From positions 2,046,001 through 2,110,000 of the forward strand of contig CP019882.1 of the NCBI GenBank assembly GCA_002007745.1: DNA of 64,000 nucleotides, read 5' to 3'. A program made the position numbers and the translations under genes. How positions within the stretch are numbered: the first letter of the stretch is position 1; each line of letters opens with the position of its first letter. Under the pieces are notes generated by a model. The model had not been told where the DNA came from, searched no databases, and saw only the letters and a list, made by a program, of their open reading frames with translations. Shown piece after piece: positions 18,938 through 27,388 of the stretch. This stretch comes from Mycolicibacterium litorale (GTDB taxonomy: Bacteria > Actinomycetota > Actinomycetes > Mycobacteriales > Mycobacteriaceae).

Positions 18938-20008
18938 ATGCCTGAACCCACCACCACGTTGTCCACCCGGGTCGATCTGGCCCTGCTCGGAATCCGCGGC
19001 CGCCCGCCGGTGTCGCGCACGGCGGGCGCCGGGCCCAGCGCCGACGGTCATCTGGTGATCGACGGCCTCAACGCCGCAATACCGCAAAACCCGGACAGCC
19101 CATTTGAATTCGACGGCAACCGGGTTCTGTTCGACGGTGTGGACACCGGCATCGACGTGACAGCGGTCCAACGTCCGGCGTTCTACGATCTGGTCACCGC
19201 GGATGGGGTGCCCTACGAGAAGCTCGCGCGCCTGCACGGGCGCGACGTCCTGGCCACCACCGTCGTGCAGACCTGCATCCGCTACGCACCCGACCAGCGC
19301 TGCCGGTTCTGCACCATCGAGGAGTCGCTGCGGTCAGGGGCGACGGTGGCGGTCAAGCGACCAGCGGAACTGGCCGAGGTGGCCGAAGCGGCAGTGCGAT
19401 TGGACGGCGTCCGGCAGATGGTGCTGACCACCGGCACCTCCGCCGGCGCCGACCGCGGCGCCGTCCACCTGGCCCGGTGCGTGCGCGCGGTCAAGGCCGC
19501 CGTGCCCGGCCTGCCGATCCAGGTGCAGTGTGAGCCGCCCGGTGATCTCGCCGTCATCGGCGACTTGCGCCGAGCGGGAGCCGATTCCATCGGCATCCAC
19601 GTCGAATCCCTCGACGACGACGTGCGCAGGCGGTGGATGCCCGGCAAATCGACGGTGCCGCTCGCCGACTACCGGGCAGCGTGGCGTGAAGCGGTGCGGG
19701 TCTTCGGCCGCAACCAGGTGTCCACCTACCTGCTGGTGGGTCTCGGTGAAGACCCCGACGAATTGATCTCCGGTGCAAGCGAATTGATCACCATGGGGGT
19801 GTATCCCTTCGTCGTGCCGTTCCGCCCCCAGCCCGGCAGCCTGGCCACCGAGACGGACGGAGTGGGCACACCGGATCCGGCGGTGCTGGAGAAGGTGACG
19901 CGCGGTGTGGCCGAACAGTTGCAGATGGCCGGCATGACCGGCACCGGACAGAAGGCCGGATGCGCCGCCTGCGGGGCATGCGGACTGCTGCAGAACGTGG
20001 GGGGCTGA
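18938..20008 (+). CDS. MSMEG_0568-family radical SAM protein (Nit1C)
   Basis: 356 aa. The presumed 4Fe-4S site reads C-IRYAPDQR-C-RF-C, a CX8CX2C spacing instead of the usual CX3CX2C. The C-terminus has a second cysteine group, CAACGAC, that could hold an auxiliary cluster. The middle follows the radical SAM barrel pattern (GSLATETDG, SIGIHVESLDD). GAGGAG lies 7 nt before the ATG. It belongs to the Nit1C radical SAM family; the reaction is unknown. The gene for the GNAT/AIR fusion follows after two bases. Confidence 0.88.
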   Translation: MPEPTTTLSTRVDLALLGIRGRPPVSRTAGAGPSADGHLVIDGLNAAIPQNPDSPFEFDGNRVLFDGVDTGIDVTAVQRPAFYDLVTADGVPYEKLARLHGRDVLATTVVQTCIRYAPDQRCRFCTIEESLRSGATVAVKRPAELAEVAEAAVRLDGVRQMVLTTGTSAGADRGAVHLARCVRAVKAAVPGLPIQVQCEPPGDLAVIGDLRRAGADSIGIHVESLDDDVRRRWMPGKSTVPLADYRAAWREAVRVFGRNQVSTYLLVGLGEDPDELISGASELITMGVYPFVVPFRPQPGSLATETDGVGTPDPAVLEKVTRGVAEQLQMAGMTGTGQKAGCAACGACGLLQNVGG

Positions 20009-20010
20009 GG

Positions 20011-21435
20011 ATGCTGGCCGATTTCATGCGGGCCGTCGCACCGGTCCCGGTCGATGCCACCATCCTCGCCGGCGTCGCGGCCGAATTCCTGATCCACCCC
20101 GCCGAAGACCGCGAGGAGATCGAGGGCTACCGGCGGCTGCGCCGGGCGGCGTTCGTCGTGGAACAGGGCTTGTTCAGCGGCAGCGATCGAGACGATCTCG
20201 ACGACCACCCCGCCACGGTGATCCTGGTCGCGACCACACCGCAGGGCGGGGTGCTCGGCGGGGTGCGGCTGGCGCCGCACGGCGGTACGGACATCGGGTG
20301 GTGGACGGGCAGCAGATTGGTGGTCGACCCGGCCGCCCTGCACAGCGGCCTCGGCCCGGCGCTGGTGCGCGCCGCCTGCGCCTACGCCGAAACCCGCGGG
20401 GTGCTGCGCTTCGAGGCGACCGTGCAGCGGCGCTACCGGCCGATGTTCACGCACCTGGGCTGGCATGAGCACGGTGACTGCGAGATCGGCGGGCAGCCCC
20501 ATGTGCGGATGCGCTGGCCCATCGACCGGTTCGAGCGACTGGCCGCGGCCACCAAAAGCTTCCTGGGACCGATCCTGGAACCACTGACCCGGCAACCCGG
20601 GGGCCTCGGCCCGGCCGGATTCCGTGGGGACGACGGCGTCCCGGTCCCGGGCGGTGATCTCGTCGCCGCCTGCGACGCGATCGTGCCGTCCATGGTCGAG
20701 CGTGACCCGGAGTGGGCGGGATGGTGCTCGGTGCTGGTCAACGTCAACGACTTGGCCGCGATGGGTGCCACCCCGACCGGCCTGCTGGACGCCGTCGGAG
20801 CGCCCAACCGCCGTCTGCTCGCCCGGATCATCGCCGGTGTCGCCGAAGCCTCGTGCGCGTGGCGGGTGCCCGTGCTGGGTGGCCATACGCAACTCGGTGT
20901 GCCGGCCGCACTCTCGGTCACCGCGCTCGGCGTCACCGACCGACCGGTGCGGGCCGGCGGTGCCGACGTCGGTGACGCACTGCGGCTCACCGCGGACCTG
21001 ACCGGCCGGTGGCGGCCCGGATACCACGGCCGCCAGTGGGACTCGAGCAGCGCTCGGACCCCCGACGAGCTGGCCACCCTGGCCGGCCTGGTGCACCGGC
21101 TGCGGCCGAAGGCAGCCAAGGACGTCAGCATGGCCGGGCTGGTCGGGACCACCGGCATGCTGGCCGAAGCCAGCGGCACCGGTGCCGAGATCGACGTCGC
21201 CGACATCTGCCGGCCGGACCAGACCGACATGGCGGCCTGGCTGAGCTGCTTCCCCGGATTCGCGATGGTGACCGCCGACCGCCCGGGATCGGACGGACCG
21301 GTCGACCTGCCGGCGGGGACGCGTACCGCGGTGTTCGGGCGGTTGACCGCCGACCCGGGTGTGCGGTTGCGCTGGCCGGATGGTGTGACGACCACCGCGA
21401 TCGCGGCGGCTGTGACAGGCTTAGGCCCTGCCTGA
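20011..21435 (+). CDS. GNAT acetyltransferase fused to AIR synthase-like domain (Nit1C)
   Basis: 474 aa from ATG 20011; an in-frame ATG at 19960 lies inside the previous gene. Residues 15-180 are a GNAT domain (FLIHPAEDREEIEGYRRLRR, then RLVVDPAALHSGLGPALV). Residues 190-470 resemble aminoimidazole ribonucleotide synthase/PurM-type ATP-binding proteins (FRGDDGVPVPGGDLVAACDA, NVNDLAAMGATPTGLLDAVG, GGHTQLG). In cyanobacteria the two are separate neighbouring genes (sll0786 and sll0787 types); here, as in M. smegmatis MSMEG_0567, they are one polypeptide, which suggests successive steps or a complex. Confidence 0.87.
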   Translation: MLADFMRAVAPVPVDATILAGVAAEFLIHPAEDREEIEGYRRLRRAAFVVEQGLFSGSDRDDLDDHPATVILVATTPQGGVLGGVRLAPHGGTDIGWWTGSRLVVDPAALHSGLGPALVRAACAYAETRGVLRFEATVQRRYRPMFTHLGWHEHGDCEIGGQPHVRMRWPIDRFERLAAATKSFLGPILEPLTRQPGGLGPAGFRGDDGVPVPGGDLVAACDAIVPSMVERDPEWAGWCSVLVNVNDLAAMGATPTGLLDAVGAPNRRLLARIIAGVAEASCAWRVPVLGGHTQLGVPAALSVTALGVTDRPVRAGGADVGDALRLTADLTGRWRPGYHGRQWDSSSARTPDELATLAGLVHRLRPKAAKDVSMAGLVGTTGMLAEASGTGAEIDVADICRPDQTDMAAWLSCFPGFAMVTADRPGSDGPVDLPAGTRTAVFGRLTADPGVRLRWPDGVTTTAIAAAVTGLGPA

Positions 21436-21467
21436 CCACCAGCGGAGCTGAGCCGGAGGGACATCGC

Positions 21468-22322
21468 ATGGCAGCCATCACCATCGGCGCCGTCGCCGCG
21501 CATTTCGGCCGGGACCTCGACAAGGCCGTGGACAAGGTCGTCGGCATCATCGGCGCGGCCGCCAGGGAGGGCGTCGATCTCCTGGTCTTCCCGGACGCGT
21601 GCCTGGGTGGCTACATCGGCGACCTGCGCCACCCCGACCTCGATGAGCTTCCGCCGGCGCTCGCCCCGGACGGGCCCGAGATCGCGGCGGTAATCGCTGC
21701 CGCCGGGCCGATGACCGTGTGCGTCGGGTATGCCGAGGCCGCGCACCCGGGCCGCTACAACGCCGCGGTGTGCGTCTCCGGCGACGGCATTCTCGGTGCC
21801 CATCGCAAGGTGCACCAGCCCGCGGCCGAATCGCTGGTGTACTCCGCGGGCGACCGGTTCAGTGCCTTCGACACGCCGGTCGGCCGGCTGGGGATGCTGA
21901 TCGACTACGACAAGACTTTCCCGGAGTCGGCGCGCAGCCTCGCCATCGACGGTGCCGAGATCATCGCGGCGCTCTCGGCGTGGCCGGCCAGTGTGACCGA
22001 CCGGGCGTCCCGACTTCCCGCCGATCGGCAATCCCGGCTCTTCGACCTGTACGACTGCGCCCGGGCGGCCGAGAACCAGGTCGTGCTGGTGTCCTCGAAC
22101 CAGACCGGGATCATGGGTTCGCTGCGCTTCCTGGGCCAAGCCAAGATCGTGGGCCCCGGCGGCGACATCTTGGTCACCACTCGCTCCAAAGGCGGACTGG
22201 CCAAGCTGGAAGTCGACGTCGGCGCCGAGATCGCGCGTGCCCGCAAGGTGCTCAACCATCTCACCGAGCGGCGCCCCGACACCTATCTGTTCGACCAGGG
22301 CCACGCCGCCGGGGTCCGGTGA
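21468..22322 (+). CDS. Second nitrilase-fold protein, probable pseudoenzyme (Nit1C)
   Basis: 284 aa homologue of the upstream nitrilase, collinear with it over its whole length. Two of the three catalytic residues differ. The glutamate is replaced by D43 (LLVFPDACLGGY) and the nucleophilic cysteine by D146 (LGMLIDYDKTFPE); the lysine is kept (K114 in HRKVHQP). Without cysteine the family's thioimidate/thioester chemistry is not possible. The rest of the fold is well kept, so a structural or regulatory partner for the active nitrilase is likely. GGAGGG precedes the ATG. It corresponds in position to MSMEG_0566, usually annotated simply as a carbon-nitrogen hydrolase. Confidence 0.88.
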   Translation: MAAITIGAVAAHFGRDLDKAVDKVVGIIGAAAREGVDLLVFPDACLGGYIGDLRHPDLDELPPALAPDGPEIAAVIAAAGPMTVCVGYAEAAHPGRYNAAVCVSGDGILGAHRKVHQPAAESLVYSAGDRFSAFDTPVGRLGMLIDYDKTFPESARSLAIDGAEIIAALSAWPASVTDRASRLPADRQSRLFDLYDCARAAENQVVLVSSNQTGIMGSLRFLGQAKIVGPGGDILVTTRSKGGLAKLEVDVGAEIARARKVLNHLTERRPDTYLFDQGHAAGVR

Positions 22323-23434
22323 TGGCCGCCGGCGCACTGCGGGTCGGGCTCTTGACCTACTCGACCAAGCCCCGCGGTGGTGTGGTGCACACCCTCAACC
22401 TGGCCGAGGCGCTCGCCGAACTCGGCGTCGACGTGACTGTCTGGTCGCTGGCCCGCAATGGAGACAGCGGGTTCTTCCGCGCGGTCGACCCGCGAGTCCG
22501 CTTGCGGCTCATCGACTTCCCCGATGTCACCGACGAGAGCGTGACGGATCGCATCGTGCGGTCGATCGATGCGCTTGCCGGGGCATTCACCCCCGACGAG
22601 TACGACATCGTCCACGCGCAGGACTGCATCAGCGCCAACGCGGTCGGACCGTGTGTGCGCACCATCCATCACCTCGACCAGTTCACCACCCCGGTGCTCG
22701 CCGCCTGCCATGAGCGGGCGATCGTGGAACCGTATGCCCGCATCTGCGTATCGGAGGCTGTCGCCGCCGAGGTGCGCCGCGGGTGGGGGCTGACCCCGGC
22801 GGTCATTCCCAACGGCGTGCAGGCCGATCGGTTCATCGCCGCCGCGGGCGCGGACGCCGCGGCCGCCGCGGCCCGCGAACAATGGACCGATCGGCTGGGC
22901 GACTACATCCTGGCGGTCGGCGGAATCGAGCCGCGCAAAGGCAGCATCGACCTGATCCGGGCGTATCACCTTCTATCCCAGTCGCATCCGGGCATCTCGC
23001 TGGTCTTCGCCGGTGGCGAGACGTTGTTCGACTACCGCGACTACCGCGCGGCGTTCGAGCAGCTGGCCCACGACCTCGGTGTCGAACCGGTGATCCTCGG
23101 GCCGGTCGACGACGCGACGCTTCCCGCACTTGTCGCCGCGGCCCGGGTGTTCGCCTTCCCGTCCACCAAAGAAGGGTTCGGGCTGGCGGCAATGGAAGCC
23201 CTGGCGGCCGGGCGTCCCGTCGTCGTGCGAGATCTGCCGGTGCTGCGCGAGGTGTTCGGGGCCACCGTGGATTACGCCGACGACGCTGCCGGGCTGGCCA
23301 CCGCGATCGAGGCGGCGCTGAGCCCCGACCCCGACCGAGTCGCGGCCGGCCGATCGCTGGCCACCTCGCTGACCTGGGCGGATTGCGCCAGATCGCATCT
23401 GAGGTTCTACGCCGAGGTCAGCCGAAGTCGGTGA
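22322..23434 (+). CDS. MSMEG_0565-family glycosyltransferase (Nit1C)
   Basis: 370 aa GT4-type retaining glycosyltransferase. The acceptor-side GGVVHTLNLAEAL is at residues 19-31, VGGIEPRKGS begins the nucleotide-sugar domain near residue 200, and the EX7E motif lies in KEGFGLAAMEAL. The ATG shares one base with the previous TGA. It ends the Nit1C operon and overlaps the convergent DUF218 gene by 17 bases. Its presence suggests that the pathway makes a glycosylated product, at least in actinobacteria; this is inference. Confidence 0.88.
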   Translation: MAAGALRVGLLTYSTKPRGGVVHTLNLAEALAELGVDVTVWSLARNGDSGFFRAVDPRVRLRLIDFPDVTDESVTDRIVRSIDALAGAFTPDEYDIVHAQDCISANAVGPCVRTIHHLDQFTTPVLAACHERAIVEPYARICVSEAVAAEVRRGWGLTPAVIPNGVQADRFIAAAGADAAAAAAREQWTDRLGDYILAVGGIEPRKGSIDLIRAYHLLSQSHPGISLVFAGGETLFDYRDYRAAFEQLAHDLGVEPVILGPVDDATLPALVAAARVFAFPSTKEGFGLAAMEALAAGRPVVVRDLPVLREVFGATVDYADDAAGLATAIEAALSPDPDRVAAGRSLATSLTWADCARSHLRFYAEVSRSR

Positions 23435-23999
23435 ACGGGCTGATGGCGTCGCGGGCGAACTGGGCCACGTTGACCGTCGGGTTGCCGTCCGGGTAGCTGA
23501 CGGTGGCCAGCAGGTTCGCCCCGGCGTCGACGAAGTCGCCGTCGGCGCGACCCTGGTGTGTCGTCGAGGTGACCAGGATGATGCCCGACGTCCCCGCCTG
23601 CTGCGCCAGCGGCACCGAGAACCGCGCGTTCTGCACGGTGCTGTTGGCCTTGTCTTCCACGATGATCCGGCTGTCCGGGAAGCCCAGCATGAGAAGCATC
23701 CGGCGCATCTGGGCCGCCTCGGTCGTGCCGTTCTGCGGATTGCCACCGGTCACGATGATCGGCGACTGTGGGAAGAACTGTGCGACCGCCAGACCGGTGA
23801 GTACCCGGCGCCGCAGGATCATCCGCATCGTGCCGTCCGGCTGCAGGCCGTAGCCCAGCACCACGATCGCCGGCTTGGAGAAGTCCTTGGTGACCGGCGC
23901 GGGCGGCGGGGCCGCCTGCGCGGGCGCCGGGACCAACTCGCCGATCAGGGCCGCCAGAATGACGACGAGTGCCAGGCATGCGGCTCTGACTCGGCGCAC
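23418..23999 (-). CDS. Secreted DUF218 (YdcF/SanA-like) protein
   Basis: 193 aa from GTG 23999, chosen because GGAGGA lies just upstream and the protein then begins with a typical signal peptide (VRRVRAACLALVVILAALIG, cleavage after AQA). The DUF218 core follows: AIVVLGYGLQPDG, SPIIVTGGNPQNGTTEA, IIVEDKANSTVQNARFS and LVTSTTHQGRA. Proteins of this fold are linked to cell-envelope processes, and their reaction is not settled. An ATG at 24068 in the same frame would put 23 residues before the signal sequence. Confidence 0.82.
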   Translation of the reverse strand: MRRVRAACLALVVILAALIGELVPAPAQAAPPPAPVTKDFSKPAIVVLGYGLQPDGTMRMILRRRVLTGLAVAQFFPQSPIIVTGGNPQNGTTEAAQMRRMLLMLGFPDSRIIVEDKANSTVQNARFSVPLAQQAGTSGIILVTSTTHQGRADGDFVDAGANLLATVSYPDGNPTVNVAQFARDAISPFTDFG

Positions 24000-24083
24000 G
24001 ATTCCTCCGCAACCGTTGACGATGGGTACGGTGTGTCCATCGGCGGGCCGGTTGCCAGTGTTACGCAAGTGTCAGTGGTCGCC

Positions 24084-24266
24084 TCAGGGTAAGCATGTGG
24101 CGGCGGAGACCACCTCGGCGTTCCTGGTGCACCCCATGATCGCGAACGCGGCCCTGCCGAGTTCCGGGTCGATGTGGGCTACCGCGTCTGGGCACCACCA
24201 CTGACTAGTGCCGGACCACTGCGGACGGATGGACACGCATGAAACGGTGGCCGTCGTTTCGGCCAA
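24084..24266 (-). CDS. Possible small cysteine-containing protein
   Basis: A 60-codon frame lies in the otherwise empty 24000-24289 region and diverges from nadE. The product ends in WWCPDAVAHIDPELG...MGCTRNAEVVSAATCLP, with three cysteines in its second half, which looks less random than neighbouring frames. No ribosome site or homologue was recognised. If it is not a gene, the region holds only the nadE upstream sequence. Confidence 0.22.
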   Translation of the reverse strand: MAETTATVSCVSIRPQWSGTSQWWCPDAVAHIDPELGRAAFAIMGCTRNAEVVSAATCLP

Positions 24267-24289
24267 TCGCCGACGGGCGACAATGGGGC

Positions 24290-26332
24290 ATGGATTTCTA
24301 CTCCGCGTATCGGCACGGGTTCGTTCGGGTCGCTGCGTGTACGCACCGCACGGTGCTGGCGGACCCCGCCGCCAATGCGGAGTCGGTGCTGCGAATCGCG
24401 CGGGCCTGCCACGACGACAGCGTGGCCGTGGCGGTGTTCCCCGAGCTAACCCTCTCGGGGTATTCGATCGAGGACATCCTGCTGCAGGATTCGCTGCTGG
24501 ACGCCGTCGAAGACGCCCTGCTCGACGTCGTCGCCGCGTCGGCCGATCTACTCCCGGTGCTGGTGGTGGGTGCCCCGCTGCGCTACCTGCATCGCATCTA
24601 CAACACCGCGGTGGTGATCCACCGCGGTGCGGTACTCGGGGTGGCCCCGAAGTCCTACCTGCCGACGTATCGCGAGTTCTACGAGCGACGACAGGTCGCC
24701 CCGGGTGACGACCTGCACGGCACGATCCGGATCGGCGGCTCGGAGGTGCCGTTCGGCCCGGATCTGCTGTTCGCGGCCGACGATGTGCCGGGACTGGTGT
24801 TGCACGTGGAGATCTGTGAGGACATGTTCGTGCCGGTCCCGCCCAGCGCCCAGGCGGCGCTCGCGGGGGCGACGGTGCTGGCCAACCTGTCCGGCAGCCC
24901 CATCACGATCGGCCGGGCCGAGGACCGCAAACTGCTGGCTCGCTCGGCGTCGGCGCGCTGCCTGGCGGCCTACATCTATGCCGCGGCGGGGGAGGGCGAG
25001 TCGACCACCGATCTGGCCTGGGACGGTCAGACGATGGTCTACGAGAACGGCACCCTGCTGGCCGAGTCGGAGCGCTTCCCGAAGGGGGAGCGGCGCTCGG
25101 TCGCCGACGTCGACCTGGACCTGCTGCGTTCGGAGCGGATGCGGATGGGCACCTTCGACGACAACCGCAGACACCACCAGAACGATCTGAACTCCTTTCG
25201 CCGCATCGGCTTCCGGCTGGACCCGCCGGGCGGCGACATCGGTTTCATGCGGGAGGTCGAACGCTTCCCATTCGTGCCGAACGATCCGCTGCGGCTGGAA
25301 CAGGATTGCTACGAGGGATACAACATCCAGGTTTCCGGCCTGGAGCAGCGGCTGCGGGCGCTGAACTACCCGAAGGTCGTCATCGGGGTGTCCGGCGGGT
25401 TGGACTCGACGCACGCGCTGATCGTCGCCGCCCGCGCAATGGACCGGGAGGGCCGCCCGCGCAGCGACATCCTGGCCTTCACGTTGCCGGGCTTCGCCAC
25501 CGGTGAGCGGACCAAGAGCAACGCCATCAAGCTCAGCGAGGCGCTTGGTGTGACCTTTGCCGAACTCGACATTCGCTCGACCGCCAAGCTGATGCTGACC
25601 GAGATGGGGCATCCGTTCGCGCGCGGTGAAGCCGTCTACGACGTCACCTTCGAAAACGTGCAGGCCGGTCTGCGCACGGACTACCTGTTCCGGATCGCCA
25701 ACCAGCGGGGCGGCATAGTGCTGGGCACCGGTGACCTCTCCGAGCTGGCGCTGGGCTGGTCCACCTACGGTGTGGGCGACCAGATGTCGCACTACAACGT
25801 CAACGGCGGCGTGCCGAAAACCCTCATCCAGCACCTGATCCGTTGGGTGATCTCGTCGGGGGAGTTCTCCGGCGAGGTCGGCGAGATTCTGCAGTCGGTG
25901 CTCGACACCGAGATCACGCCTGAGCTGGTGCCCACCGGCGAAGACGAGGAGATCCAGAGTAGCGAAGCGAAGGTGGGCCCGTACTCGCTGCAGGACTTCT
26001 CGTTGTTTCAGGTGCTGCGCTACGGTTTTCGTCCGTCGAAGATCGCCTTCCTGGCCTGGCATGCCTGGAGCGACGCCAACCGAGGTCGGTGGCCGACCGG
26101 TTATCCGGAAGGTAAGCGACCGGCTTACTCGCTGGCGGAGATCCGGCACTGGCTGCAGGTTTTTGCGCAGCGTTACTACTCGTTCAGCCAGTTCAAGCGG
26201 TCGGCCCTGCCCAACGGGCCCAAGGTATCCCACGGCGGGTCGCTGTCTCCCCGCGGTGACTGGCGCGCACCGTCGGACATGTCGGCGCGAATCTGGTTGG
26301 CCGAGATCGAACGCGAGATACCGCAGGAGTAA
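24290..26332 (+). CDS. nadE: Glutamine-dependent NAD synthetase
   Basis: 680 aa. It makes NAD from deamido-NAD using ammonia from glutamine. The N-terminal glutaminase domain is nitrilase-like with Glu ([12 protein letters not shown]), Lys ([11 protein letters not shown]) and Cys (VEICEDMF). The C-terminal synthetase domain has the ATP pyrophosphatase loop [11 protein letters not shown] near residue 365. ATG 24290 gives [19 protein letters not shown], which aligns with the M. tuberculosis start; a longer in-frame ATG at 24239 does not. It is the third nitrilase-superfamily protein within 10 kb, but it belongs to core metabolism, not Nit1C. Confidence 0.95.
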   Translation: MDFYSAYRHGFVRVAACTHRTVLADPAANAESVLRIARACHDDSVAVAVFPELTLSGYSIEDILLQDSLLDAVEDALLDVVAASADLLPVLVVGAPLRYLHRIYNTAVVIHRGAVLGVAPKSYLPTYREFYERRQVAPGDDLHGTIRIGGSEVPFGPDLLFAADDVPGLVLHVEICEDMFVPVPPSAQAALAGATVLANLSGSPITIGRAEDRKLLARSASARCLAAYIYAAAGEGESTTDLAWDGQTMVYENGTLLAESERFPKGERRSVADVDLDLLRSERMRMGTFDDNRRHHQNDLNSFRRIGFRLDPPGGDIGFMREVERFPFVPNDPLRLEQDCYEGYNIQVSGLEQRLRALNYPKVVIGVSGGLDSTHALIVAARAMDREGRPRSDILAFTLPGFATGERTKSNAIKLSEALGVTFAELDIRSTAKLMLTEMGHPFARGEAVYDVTFENVQAGLRTDYLFRIANQRGGIVLGTGDLSELALGWSTYGVGDQMSHYNVNGGVPKTLIQHLIRWVISSGEFSGEVGEILQSVLDTEITPELVPTGEDEEIQSSEAKVGPYSLQDFSLFQVLRYGFRPSKIAFLAWHAWSDANRGRWPTGYPEGKRPAYSLAEIRHWLQVFAQRYYSFSQFKRSALPNGPKVSHGGSLSPRGDWRAPSDMSARIWLAEIEREIPQE

Positions 26333-26358
26333 TCCACGCCGGTGCCAGCCAATCCACG

Positions 26359-27015
26359 CTAGCGCGGCGGGCAGCACCCGTCGGCCTCCGCCACGGCCAC
26401 AGGCCCGCAGCAGACATCACCGCGCCAGGCCTGCCGGCCCTCGCGCGCCGCCACCCCGGCGATCACCAGTGCGGCAACCGGATCCGCCCACCACCAGCCG
26501 ACCAGCATATTGAGCAGCAGGCCCGCCAGCAGCACCGCGGACAAATAGGTGCACAGCAGGGTCTGTTTGGAATCGGCCACCGCAGAACGTGATCCGTACT
26601 CCTGGCCGGCGCGCCGTTGAGCCAGTGAGAGGACGGGCATGATGACCAGGCTGACTCCGGCGAGCGCGACCCCGATCGGGGAGTGGCGCGCTTGCTGCAG
26701 TCCGGCCAGCGAGAGGGCCGACTCCACCGTCACATAGCCGGCCAGCGCAAAGAACGAGAACGCCACGAACCGCAGGGCGGTCTTCTCCCGGGTGTGCGGA
26801 TCCGGCGCGGCGAACTGCCAGGCGATCGCGGCTGCGGAGGAAACCTCGATCAGCGAGTCCAGGCCGAAGCCGATCAACGCCGTCGAGGAGACTCGGGTTC
26901 CTTCGGTGAGTGCGACGACGGCTTCGACGACGTTATAGGTGATCGTCGCCGCTACCAGCAGCCGGATCCGCCGGGCCAACCGAATGCGGCGAGCGGTCGC
27001 CGGCGCGGTCGACAT
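26359..27015 (-). CDS. Small cation transporter (CDF-like)
   Basis: 218 aa integral membrane protein with five or six hydrophobic segments, shorter than the roughly 300 aa of standard CDF transporters. The second segment carries FGLDSLIEVSSA, where CDF proteins place metal ligands, and a later one carries WWADPVAALVIAG. The cytoplasmic tail has two CC pairs (DVCCGP and GCCPPR) suited to soft metals. Its ATG overlaps the stop of the upstream metal-sensing regulator gene, so the two form an operon. Efflux of cadmium, lead, zinc or a similar ion is the likely job. Confidence 0.8.
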   Translation of the reverse strand: MSTAPATARRIRLARRIRLLVAATITYNVVEAVVALTEGTRVSSTALIGFGLDSLIEVSSAAAIAWQFAAPDPHTREKTALRFVAFSFFALAGYVTVESALSLAGLQQARHSPIGVALAGVSLVIMPVLSLAQRRAGQEYGSRSAVADSKQTLLCTYLSAVLLAGLLLNMLVGWWWADPVAALVIAGVAAREGRQAWRGDVCCGPVAVAEADGCCPPR

Positions 27016-27344
27016 CAGCAGCACTCCTCGGTGCCGGCGGCCGGACAACAGGCCGGATCGACGGCCAGAACCAGGCCGAGCAGGTCATCGAGTGCGTTCG
27101 CGATCCGTGGGTCGGCGAGTTCGTAGCGGCTGCGCCGGCCTTCGGGCTCGGCCACCACAAGTCCGCAGCCGCGCAGACAGGCCAGATGATTGGACAGAAT
27201 CTGGCGCGAGACCCCGATGGTGGCCGCCAGATCGGACGGATAGCCCGGGCCGGTACGCAGCCGCAACAGGATCTGGGCGCGGGTCTGATCGGCCAAGGCG
27301 TAGCCGAAGCGCGAGAGCGCGTCGCTGTGGGTCACGGTCCGCAT
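27015..27344 (-). CDS. ArsR/SmtB-family metal sensor, CmtR-like
   Basis: 109 aa winged-helix repressor. The recognition helix region reads SRQILSNHLACLRGCGLVV. C56 and C60 correspond to Cys57 and Cys61 of M. tuberculosis CmtR (cadmium/lead sensor), and C99 or C100 can serve as its Cys102; a further CC ends the protein. The start is ATG 27344 because a TACTGT -10 box lies 7 nt upstream (leaderless). A perfect 7-bp inverted repeat just upstream is the probable self-operator. It presumably represses itself and the downstream transporter until metal binds. Confidence 0.9.
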   Translation of the reverse strand: MRTVTHSDALSRFGYALADQTRAQILLRLRTGPGYPSDLAATIGVSRQILSNHLACLRGCGLVVAEPEGRRSRYELADPRIANALDDLLGLVLAVDPACCPAAGTEECC

Positions 27345-27351
27345 GGCCCCT

Positions 27352-27357
27352 ACAGTA
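27352..27357 (-). promoter_or_regulatory. -10 box of the leaderless cmtR-like transcript
   Basis: On the minus strand TACTGT ends 7 nt before the ATG at 27344. The neighbouring inverted repeat begins two bases further upstream. Confidence 0.65.
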
Positions 27358-27358
27358 C

Positions 27359-27379
27359 ATCCTGATCTGTATTCAGGAT
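27359..27379. promoter_or_regulatory. Inverted-repeat operator of the ArsR/CmtR-like regulator
   Basis: ATCCTGA and TCAGGAT form a perfect 7-7-7 palindrome around TCTGTAT. It lies in the -35 to -10 spacer of the leaderless promoter, where a bound repressor would block RNA polymerase. It also lies just past the end of rbsK, so it serves only the regulator gene. Confidence 0.65.
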
Positions 27380-27388
27380 AGGCTGAAC

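Noticed and set aside
15640..23440. Nit1C region as a mobile genomic island
   Set aside because: No integrase, transposase, tRNA gene or flanking direct repeats were seen, and composition looks like that of the neighbours. Relocation is possible, but no mobile element can be supported.
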